From: Pedobacter ginsengisoli
GTDB taxonomy: Bacteria; Bacteroidota; Bacteroidia; Sphingobacteriales; Sphingobacteriaceae
Reading direction: 5' to 3'
DNA: 64,000 nucleotides
NCBI RefSeq assembly: GCF_030244015.1
Contig: NZ_JASSYX010000002.1
Location: 434,001-498,000, forward strand
Shown: positions 56,375 through 64,000 of the stretch, one piece after another
Position numbering within the stretch: the first letter of the stretch is position 1
How the letters are laid out: the number at the start of each line of letters is the position of its first letter
Notes under the pieces: generated by a model
Database searches by the model: none
Told to the model about the DNA's origin: nothing
What the model saw: the letters and a program-made list of their open reading frames with translations, nothing else
Program-made: the position numbers and the translations under genes

Positions 56375-59300
56375 ATGAAACGTCGATTATTTGTTTTACT
56401 GTTTACTGCTGCCTCCGCTTTGCTGGCCTTTGCACCGCGTATGGAAGAACCTGTGGAAAGATTTGTAACCGCACTTCAGCGCTGGACAGACAACAATCCT
56501 CAGGAGAAAGTATACCTGCACCTGGACAAGCCCTATTATGCAGTTGGCGACACAGTTTGGTTTAAAGCTTATGTCACTGTTGGCAGCCGCCACCAGTTGT
56601 CCAAATTGAGCGGGGCGCTTTATGTAGAGCTGATCGACGAAAAGGACTCTTTGCTCAACTCGGTCAAGCTGCCACTGACCGCGGGAATGGCGATGGGTGA
56701 TTTTACCCTGGGTGATGAATACAAGGCTGGTAATTTCAGGATCAGGGCCTATACCCAATGGATGCGCAATGCGGGACCGGAGTATTTCTTTGACCATACT
56801 TTCGCTGTCGGCGATCTTTTAGGCACAGAAGGCCCTGGCAATGCTACAGAAAAAAGCAGGACAAAGACCGGCCAGGCCGGAAAGGGAAATAAGTCTAATG
56901 CAGACCTTCTACCGGATTCTCTTTCCAAAAGCGATGTCCAGTTTTTTCCTGAGGGAGGCCATCTGCTCAATGGGGTTAACTCGCGCATAGGGTTCAAAGC
57001 AGTAGGGGTAAATGGACGCGGGGTTGCGGTAAAAGGCACGGTTGTAGATCACACCGGGGAGGAGGTCATCAGTTTTGAAAGTTTGCATGCCGGGATGGGC
57101 GTGTTCAACATCAGGCCGCAGGCTGGTAAGAACTATAGTGTCAGGACGACCTTTACCGATGGTTCTGTAAAAACCATTGCACTGCCCCGGGCCGCCGACC
57201 AGGGTTATACGCTGGCTGTTTTCCAGCCCAACAGGGACAGTGTTTTGGTGCGGATCAAAACGGTGTCAGGAACTTTTCAGACACCGCGATCGGTAAGCCT
57301 GGTGGCGCAGTCGGGTGGAGAGACCATTTTTGCATCGCAGGTGACGATCGCCAAAGTGATCACTTCGGTATGGATTCCCAAACGGGAATTCCCGACAGGG
57401 ATTGCCCAGTTTACGATCTTTGACGGAGGGGGCGAACCTGTCAACGAACGGATCGCTTTTATCAAGAGCAATGACGGTATGGAGCTGCATGTCAGCTCTG
57501 CTAAAAAGATTTACAAGAGCCGGGAAAAGGTCACTATTGACCTGGAGTCCATTAACAGGTTTGGTGACGCCGTTCCGGGCAACTTTTCGGTGTCGGTGGT
57601 CGATGAAAGCAAGGTTCCTTTTGAGGAGGCAAATGAAAACACCATATTGTCCAGCTTGCTCCTTAGCTCGGATATCAAAGGCTATATCGAACAGCCCAAC
57701 TATTATTTTACAAACGATACTTATGAGGTAAATAAGGCCCTGGACAACCTGATGCTGACGCAGGGTTACCGGCGCTTTGCCTGGCAAGAAATAACCAGCA
57801 CAACTTCTGCAAACAAACCATTGTATAAAGCAGAGTCTCTCGGCACAGAAATATCCGGCAGGGTCCTTACCCTGTCGGGTACGCCTGTGGTTAATGGGGA
57901 AGTTACGCTGATGTCGCTGTCACCTGGGTTTATTGAAAAGACAAAGACAGACGCGGATGGCCGGTTTGCCTATAAGCCGATTGTGCTGGCAGACAGCCTG
58001 AAATTTGCCGTGCAGGGCCGTACTGCGAAGAACGGAAAGAAGACAGAAGTTATTCTGGATGAGGTTTCAGAGCAGAAAATAACTCCAAACAAAAACAGAT
58101 CGGGTTTAAGCAAAGACATTTTGCCGGATATGACGGCGTACCTGGAAAACAGTAAGAAACAGGATGAGCTTTTGGCAAGGACCGGTGGACTGAACAGGGT
58201 GAACAGATTGAAAGAAGTACACATCAGGGCCACCAAAACACCTTTTGGAAGCACGATCAGGGAGAGCCAGGCGGACCAGGTGTTCAGACCTAAAAAAGGG
58301 CTGCCATGCCGAACGCTTAAAGAGTGTATCGAGGAAATGGACAACAACAGGAGTGTGAATTTTGTATTCGCAGCAGGTGGCTGGATACCATTGACAAAAG
58401 ACGGCAAGGCATATACAGTAATGGCGGATGGTTTCATGCTTGATTCCGGAGATTACGACAATCTTTTAATGAGTGATGGCTCAAATATCGATAAGATCTA
58501 CTTTTCATTCATTAGCAGGGGTGTCAGTTTCAGACTGGCAGGGGGGCGTGACGTAAAGTACGTGATGGCCATTTATACCAAATCTGGCAATTACCGGTCG
58601 AAATATACCCCTGGTATTGCCAATATTAAACCCAAAGGATTCAACAAGGCCAGGGAATTTTATTCATCGCGTTACGACAGGTCAGCTTTAAGCAATCAGC
58701 TACCTGATTTACGGTCCACCATTTACTGGAATCCTAAGGTCAAGACTTTTGCAAGCGGCCGGGCAAGCTTCAGCTTTTTCAATGCTGATGGTCCTGGAAA
58801 TTATAAGGTCATAGTTGAAGGAATTAATGCGGCCGGTGAGCTGGCCAGGCAAGTGTACAGGTATGAGGTCGAAGGCGGCACACAGGCACAGTTGCCCGAT
58901 GTGCCCGTCTCCAAAAATAATGATCTGGTAAAGGCCATTCAGGGGATGCAGCAAAGAATGCCTGCAGAGAAACTTTATGTGCATACAGACAAGTCTTATT
59001 ATAACCTTGGAGACACCATTTGGTTTAAGGCTTATCTTTTTGATGCCGCAACACTTACCGCATCCAAAAGAAGCGGTTTGCTGTATGTCGAATTGAACAG
59101 TGATACAGCGGAATCGGTGAGAAAGATCAGTATTCCGATAAAAGAAGGGACTGGCTATGCGCAGATTGGATTGAGCAGGAAGGTATTCCGGGAGGGTGGC
59201 TATACATTGAGGGCCTACACCAACTGGATGCAGAATTTTGGAGATGATTATTTCTTTACCAAAAGGTTTTACCTGGGCGTACCAAGTGATGACAGCTGGC

Positions 59301-61681
59301 TGGTTAGGTCAGCCTCTAAGATTGGGAAGTCGAAAGAAAAAGAGTATTTGCAAACGGAACTTTTTCTAAGTAATCAGGATCAGTCACCTGCTGGTCTTAG
59401 AGACGTGGAGGTGCGACTGCTTGAGGGCGACAGGCTGAGGTATAAAGAAGTAATGCGAACCGGCGCTGACGGAAAACTGAACCTGGGTTATGAATTGAAG
59501 GAAAAAGCAGACGGGCGTAACATAAGACTGGAGATCATCACCATAAATAACAGTGATGGCAGGCAACGCCTGATCGTGCCGCTGAATGTGAGAAGGAACC
59601 AGAATATTGATCTGCAGTTCCTGCCGGAAGGCGGTAAATTGGTAGCAGGGTTAAAATCAACTGTCGGCATTAAGGCGCTTGGTGAAGACGGAAAAGGCAT
59701 GTCTGTTTCAGGAGCACTTTTTGACAGCAAAAACAACCAGGTTGCTGCTTTTTCCAGTCTTTATAAAGGAATGGGCTCGTTTGAATTTATACCCGGACCC
59801 GGCGAAACCTATACTGCAAGGTTAACAGTGCCGAAGGATACAGAAAAGACATTTAAGCTACCGTCGGCCGCTGCGTCAGGGACTGTATTGGCGGTGGTCA
59901 ATCCAGAGCGGAACGACTCTCTTATAGTAAATGTACAGGCTTCCCCGGGAATAAACCTTTCCGCAGATCAAGGGTATCTAATAGGCACTTCAAGAGGCAT
60001 TGTCACCTACGCGCAACAACTTGACGGGGATATTAATAAATACAAGATTGCGAAAAGCCTCTTTCCAGCTGGAATTACACGATTTACTGTTTTTATCAAT
60101 AAAATTCCGGTTAATGAACGTATTGTGTTTATTGATCAGCCAGAGCCCCTCAGGATAACAGTTAGTACAGAGCGGGCACATTATCATAAAAGAGAAAAGG
60201 TTGACATGGAAATATTCGTGAAAGACAAAAACGGCCTTCCTGTGAAAGGAAGTTTCTCGGTAGCGGTAACGGACAGCAGCCAGGTGAATGCAGATACGCT
60301 GGGCAATTACGGAATTTCAGCGAGCCTGCTATTGAACGCCGACCTTAAAGGAGACGTGGAAAATCCGGGATATTACCTCCGAAGACGCGATACACAAAGC
60401 TGGTACGCACTTGACAATCTCATGCTTACTCAGGGTTGGACCGGTTATGACTGGAAGGATGCGTTTGCAGAACCCAGGAAACCTGAGTTTGAGGGCAATC
60501 CCTATTTCCGCCTTAAAGGCACTGTAGTAAATGCATGGAATAAACCGGTGCGGGGTGCTCAAATGTTGATTTCTTCACAAAAACCCACCTTCATCGCACA
60601 GAGCCTCACGGATACGGCCGGACGCTATGTTTTTGAAAACCTGCCCCGGATAGATTCAGGTTCATTTTTCATCCAGGCACGTACACCAAAAGGGAGGTCC
60701 ATGAACTTTGGGGCAGTCTCGGTAGATAAATTTAAAGCAATGCCTGTGCCGGAGAACTTCAGGGACCAGATGGAGCCCTGGTATGTCAATAGCGATGAAA
60801 CACAGTTGAATTATGTAAGAAATATGGCCGGCGTGGAAAGAAGGGAGTTGAAGTTGACCGGAAACCTGTTAAAAGAAGTGAAGATCAATTCTCAGAAGAC
60901 CATCAGGGGCTCTTATCGCAAAGGGGGATCAGATATCGTATTTGATGAGGCCGATATCAAGGCGGCGGAAGTAATGGATCTTTATGAATTACTCAGGCAA
61001 AAATTACCTGGGTTCAAGGTGATTATGAAGGATGGGTTTCCGGCTGTAATGTTCAATAATTTTTATGTCAAGATTAGTATTGATGGAAACGGTCTTCCTT
61101 TCGAACTGCCGCCTTTTCCTTCAACTGAGGAGGTAATTTCGGAAATGAAGAGGTATCAAGTCGCATCATTTATTGGGGTACAGGTCATTTATACCAGAAA
61201 ATATACGAACTCCTATTTTATGAATTCACCAGTACAAGGGGTAAGGGCGAGAGCAGAAGGTTACCAGGGCAATGTAAACTTTAACACGCCGGGCGGTCAA
61301 AGTTATACAGACTGGAGATTGGATATAGTAAGAGGCGATGGAGACCGGGCTGTGATTGAAATCACTACCCGGAATAAAAGTGGCTGGATCAGAAACAACA
61401 GACCGGATTTTGCTACTTACAGGCCTTTACCGGTAACTTATCCTAAGGATTTTTATAGTCCAAAGTATGCTACCGCTGCCAGAGATAATGTCGCACCCGA
61501 TTACCGTTCCACGATCTTCTGGAAGCCGGATGTGATCACCGATGCTGGCGGAAAGGCAAGGTTTAGTTTTTATACCTCAGATGTTACCGGAAATTATACG
61601 ATAAACCTGCAGGGAAGTGATATGGATGGCAATATAGGCAGTACAGCTTCTAGTGTTAAGGTTGTTGATCAGGCTCCGTAA
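56375..61681 (+). CDS. Giant secreted macroglobulin/plug-like protein with internal duplication
   Basis: After a signal peptide (VLLFTAASALLAFAPR) the 1768-aa protein repeats one architecture twice, at about residues 20-848 and 850-1768. Each half starts with an alpha-2-macroglobulin MG2-like domain (EKVYLHLDKPYYAVGDTVWF, then EKLYVHTDKSYYNLGDTIWF). Each goes on to carboxypeptidase-regulatory and plug-like segments, and ends with an immunoglobulin-like domain (RSTIYWNPKV near 778, RSTIFWKPDV near 1709). No beta barrel or protease motif is seen. It is the first giant gene after the sigma/FecR/STN genes. Confidence 0.85.
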   Translation: MKRRLFVLLFTAASALLAFAPRMEEPVERFVTALQRWTDNNPQEKVYLHLDKPYYAVGDTVWFKAYVTVGSRHQLSKLSGALYVELIDEKDSLLNSVKLPLTAGMAMGDFTLGDEYKAGNFRIRAYTQWMRNAGPEYFFDHTFAVGDLLGTEGPGNATEKSRTKTGQAGKGNKSNADLLPDSLSKSDVQFFPEGGHLLNGVNSRIGFKAVGVNGRGVAVKGTVVDHTGEEVISFESLHAGMGVFNIRPQAGKNYSVRTTFTDGSVKTIALPRAADQGYTLAVFQPNRDSVLVRIKTVSGTFQTPRSVSLVAQSGGETIFASQVTIAKVITSVWIPKREFPTGIAQFTIFDGGGEPVNERIAFIKSNDGMELHVSSAKKIYKSREKVTIDLESINRFGDAVPGNFSVSVVDESKVPFEEANENTILSSLLLSSDIKGYIEQPNYYFTNDTYEVNKALDNLMLTQGYRRFAWQEITSTTSANKPLYKAESLGTEISGRVLTLSGTPVVNGEVTLMSLSPGFIEKTKTDADGRFAYKPIVLADSLKFAVQGRTAKNGKKTEVILDEVSEQKITPNKNRSGLSKDILPDMTAYLENSKKQDELLARTGGLNRVNRLKEVHIRATKTPFGSTIRESQADQVFRPKKGLPCRTLKECIEEMDNNRSVNFVFAAGGWIPLTKDGKAYTVMADGFMLDSGDYDNLLMSDGSNIDKIYFSFISRGVSFRLAGGRDVKYVMAIYTKSGNYRSKYTPGIANIKPKGFNKAREFYSSRYDRSALSNQLPDLRSTIYWNPKVKTFASGRASFSFFNADGPGNYKVIVEGINAAGELARQVYRYEVEGGTQAQLPDVPVSKNNDLVKAIQGMQQRMPAEKLYVHTDKSYYNLGDTIWFKAYLFDAATLTASKRSGLLYVELNSDTAESVRKISIPIKEGTGYAQIGLSRKVFREGGYTLRAYTNWMQNFGDDYFFTKRFYLGVPSDDSWLVRSASKIGKSKEKEYLQTELFLSNQDQSPAGLRDVEVRLLEGDRLRYKEVMRTGADGKLNLGYELKEKADGRNIRLEIITINNSDGRQRLIVPLNVRRNQNIDLQFLPEGGKLVAGLKSTVGIKALGEDGKGMSVSGALFDSKNNQVAAFSSLYKGMGSFEFIPGPGETYTARLTVPKDTEKTFKLPSAAASGTVLAVVNPERNDSLIVNVQASPGINLSADQGYLIGTSRGIVTYAQQLDGDINKYKIAKSLFPAGITRFTVFINKIPVNERIVFIDQPEPLRITVSTERAHYHKREKVDMEIFVKDKNGLPVKGSFSVAVTDSSQVNADTLGNYGISASLLLNADLKGDVENPGYYLRRRDTQSWYALDNLMLTQGWTGYDWKDAFAEPRKPEFEGNPYFRLKGTVVNAWNKPVRGAQMLISSQKPTFIAQSLTDTAGRYVFENLPRIDSGSFFIQARTPKGRSMNFGAVSVDKFKAMPVPENFRDQMEPWYVNSDETQLNYVRNMAGVERRELKLTGNLLKEVKINSQKTIRGSYRKGGSDIVFDEADIKAAEVMDLYELLRQKLPGFKVIMKDGFPAVMFNNFYVKISIDGNGLPFELPPFPSTEEVISEMKRYQVASFIGVQVIYTRKYTNSYFMNSPVQGVRARAEGYQGNVNFNTPGGQSYTDWRLDIVRGDGDRAVIEITTRNKSGWIRNNRPDFATYRPLPVTYPKDFYSPKYATAARDNVAPDYRSTIFWKPDVITDAGGKARFSFYTSDVTGNYTINLQGSDMDGNIGSTASSVKVVDQAP

Positions 61682-61697
61682 CCACAAATCTATTTTT

Positions 61698-64000
61698 ATG
61701 AAACGCTCCTCATTAATTTTAATATTGACGCTGATGCTGACCCTGCTGGCATTTGCACCACGGGTTGAAGAACCTGTTGAAAGATTTGTAACCGCGCTGC
61801 ATCGCTGGATGGATAATAATCCCCAGGAAAAAGTGTACCTGCATATGGATAAACCTTATTATGCAGTAGGCGATACAGTTTGGTTTAAAGCTTATGTAAC
61901 TGTCGGGAGCCGTCACCAGTTGTCCAAACTGAGCGGGGCACTGCATGTAGAACTGATCAATGAAAAGGATTCCCTGATGCATGCTGTAAAACTCCCACTA
62001 ACGGCCGGTATGGCCATGGGTGATTTTACCCTGGGTGATGAATATAAGGCTGGCAATTTCCGGATCAGGGCCTATACGCAATGGATGAGGAACGCGGGTG
62101 AGGAGTATTTTTACGACCATACTTTTGCGGTCGGCGATCCTTTGAGTATCGACGGACAAGGTGATGGCAAGGATAAAGATAAATCAGATAAAAAAGCCAG
62201 AAGCCAGAAGAAGACAGACCCTTCCACGGATTCACTTTCCAAAAGCGATGTCCAGTTTTTCCCCGAAGGCGGAACCCTGCTCTATGCCATCAACTCCCGC
62301 ATCGGCTTTAAGGCAGTAGGGGTAAATGGACGCGGAGTTGCCGTAAAAGGTAAGGTTGTAGACGAAGCCGGAGAGGAAATCACCAGTTTTGAGAGTTTGC
62401 ATGCAGGCATGGGCGTGTTCAACATCAGGCCGCAGGCCGGTAAGACCTACAGTGCCAGACTGACCTTTGCGGATGGTTCGGCAAAAACAATCGCCCTGCC
62501 CCATGTTGCGGACCAGGGTTATGTGCTTTCTGTATATCAGCCCAACAAGGACAGTATCCTGGTCAGGATCAAGGGCATGCCCGGGCAGTTCCAGGCACCA
62601 AGGTCAGTAAACCTGGTTGCCCAGTCCGGTGGCGAAACCATTTTTGCGTCACCGGTAGAGATCGTAAAAGTGATGAACTCTATCTGGATACCAAAACGCG
62701 ACTTCCCTACCGGTATAGCCCAGTTCACGGTTTTTGACGGACGAGGCGAGCCTGTCAATGAAAGGATCGCTTTTATCAAGAGCAATGACGGTATGGAGCT
62801 GCATGTCAGCTCCGCTAAAAAGACCTATAAGAGCCGGGAAAAGGTCACTATAGACCTGGAGTCTGTCAACCGTTTTGGCGAAGCTGTTCCCGGCAATTTC
62901 TCGGTCTCAGTGGTCGATGAAAGCAAGGTGCCTTTTGAGGAGGCCAATGAAAGCACAATGTTGTCAAACCTCCTTTTGAGCTCGGATATCAAAGGGTATA
63001 TCGAGCAGCCAAATTATTATTTTACTGACGATACTTATGAAGTAAACAAGGCACTGGACAACCTGATGCTGACGCAGGGTTACCGCCGGTTTGCCTGGAA
63101 AGAAATACTCAGCACAACTCCTGCAAACAAACCATTGTACAAAGCAGAGTCTCTCGGCACAGAAATATCCGGCAGGGTTCTTAGCCTGTCGGGTACACCT
63201 GTGGTCAATGGTACGGTAACCGTGATGTCGCTGACACCGGGATTTCTGGAACAGACAAAGACGGACGCGGATGGCCGGTTTAAATTCGAACCGATCATGC
63301 TGGCAGACAGTCTTAGGTTTGCGGTGCAGGCAGTAACCGCTAAAAAAAGCAAAAAAGTTGAGGTGATTCTGGACAGTATACCCAGACAAGTGATCGGTAA
63401 AAACTGGAACATACCCGGTTTTAATGAAAATATTGCCGAAAGCTTTAATATATACCTGCAAAATAGTAAAAAGCAGGATGAACTCTTGGTCAGGACAGGC
63501 AGGCAAAGCCGTACCAACAGGTTGAAAGAGGTTAGGATCACAGCGAGAAAACTGGCCAAATCTGAAATGACTTCACAGGGTATTTTCCAGATCCCGGAGG
63601 ACCATGCCGACTTTACCTACATGATGAAAGACGAAAACTGTGCTAACCTGGGACTCTGTCTCCAGGGGAGGCTTGGTTCGGTCAGCTTCAGGCCTTATCC
63701 TGAAACCCAGCCAGAAGTTCTAAACATGCCCATGTATAGAAATGCACCCATGCAGGTATTTTTAGATGGCAGAAGGCAGGATTCGCTTATGGAAATCAGC
63801 CAGTTATTTGATCAAAACAGTGTTGATCCAAAAGACATCATTAAGATAGATGTAGTGACCACAAATATGGCACTGATGCAGTTGTTTAGTATACCTGTCA
63901 AAGGTTTATCCACACCTACTCCCGGATTGTTCATTTATACACGGAAAAAACGCACACCAAGGTACAATCCAAACGTCGTCAATATCAAACCCAAAGGTTT
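61698..64000 (+). CDS. Second giant macroglobulin/plug-like protein (3' end outside window)
   Basis: The ATG at 61698, 16 bp after the previous stop, opens a frame that stays open to the last base (767 codons seen). Signal peptide, MG2-like domain (EKVYLHMDKPYYAVGDTVWF) and the following domains are very like the first half of the upstream protein, in long stretches nearly identical in DNA, such as around 57459 and 62764. The plug-like segment (63530-63900) is clearly different in sequence. Whether it also has a second half cannot be seen. Confidence 0.85.
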   Translation, partial: MKRSSLILILTLMLTLLAFAPRVEEPVERFVTALHRWMDNNPQEKVYLHMDKPYYAVGDTVWFKAYVTVGSRHQLSKLSGALHVELINEKDSLMHAVKLPLTAGMAMGDFTLGDEYKAGNFRIRAYTQWMRNAGEEYFYDHTFAVGDPLSIDGQGDGKDKDKSDKKARSQKKTDPSTDSLSKSDVQFFPEGGTLLYAINSRIGFKAVGVNGRGVAVKGKVVDEAGEEITSFESLHAGMGVFNIRPQAGKTYSARLTFADGSAKTIALPHVADQGYVLSVYQPNKDSILVRIKGMPGQFQAPRSVNLVAQSGGETIFASPVEIVKVMNSIWIPKRDFPTGIAQFTVFDGRGEPVNERIAFIKSNDGMELHVSSAKKTYKSREKVTIDLESVNRFGEAVPGNFSVSVVDESKVPFEEANESTMLSNLLLSSDIKGYIEQPNYYFTDDTYEVNKALDNLMLTQGYRRFAWKEILSTTPANKPLYKAESLGTEISGRVLSLSGTPVVNGTVTVMSLTPGFLEQTKTDADGRFKFEPIMLADSLRFAVQAVTAKKSKKVEVILDSIPRQVIGKNWNIPGFNENIAESFNIYLQNSKKQDELLVRTGRQSRTNRLKEVRITARKLAKSEMTSQGIFQIPEDHADFTYMMKDENCANLGLCLQGRLGSVSFRPYPETQPEVLNMPMYRNAPMQVFLDGRRQDSLMEISQLFDQNSVDPKDIIKIDVVTTNMALMQLFSIPVKGLSTPTPGLFIYTRKKRTPRYNPNVVNIKPKG

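Noticed and set aside
57266..57787. 173-codon minus-strand frame
   Set aside because: Antisense to the giant MG protein; a similar antisense frame at 62964-63506 just reflects the paralogy of the sense genes.

Overview
The window looks like chromosomal DNA of a Bacteroidota bacterium, most likely Sphingobacteriaceae (Pedobacter-like). The signs are a short RpoD without region 1.1, type III glutamine synthetase, an ECF sigma/FecR module, a large Oar-like TonB-dependent receptor, GH92 and GH95 glycosidases, and many TAnnTTTG promoter elements, the Bacteroidota -7 box. Genus assignment is inference. I see no rRNA, tRNA, CRISPR array, phage or intact insertion sequence.

1-17250 is mixed core genome: the 3' part of an FMN/Fe-S glutamate-synthase-type protein, asnS, sucC, a ferritin-like membrane protein, a winged-helix regulator with a membrane partner, lolD, a degenerate HAD protein, secreted S41 and M28 peptidases, a GH99-like lipoprotein, rpoD, a small XRE regulator, a YegP-type protein, an MBL hydrolase and lpdA. 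17586-25129 holds the Oar-like receptor, two unknown proteins, and a MocR regulator divergent from a GNAT/PhzF pair.

25191-33913 is a stress and carbon-metabolism patch: an SPW protein, a VKOR-like protein with its N-terminus missing, transketolase, transaldolase, two related tandem-Usp proteins, a lone receiver domain, a YncE-like propeller and a YugP-type metallopeptidase. 34077-34364 is the C-terminal remnant of a MidA-type methyltransferase gene.

34529-44870 is a secreted glycan and sugar-oxidation cluster without SusC/SusD: a GH71/99-like protein and GH92, then (after a terminator) cytochrome c, ThuA, a propeller/HEAT/cytochrome-c dehydrogenase, GH95 and an SGNH hydrolase. 45071-51453 returns to core genes: purM, glnN, a FucP/GluP-type MFS transporter and a PfkB kinase.

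51542-64000 is the most unusual part. A TonB and an SRPBCC protein lie next to an ECF sigma factor, a FecR anti-sigma factor, an STN + carboxypeptidase-regulatory-domain protein that lacks the expected outer-membrane barrel, and two giant secreted macroglobulin/plug-like proteins. The first giant (1768 aa) is an internal duplication; the second runs off the window. Regulatory signals of note are a repeated ACTTTG-N5-CAAAGT palindrome near the winged-helix regulator, a MocR-type direct repeat, an 11-bp tandem repeat array and a nested inverted-repeat element.
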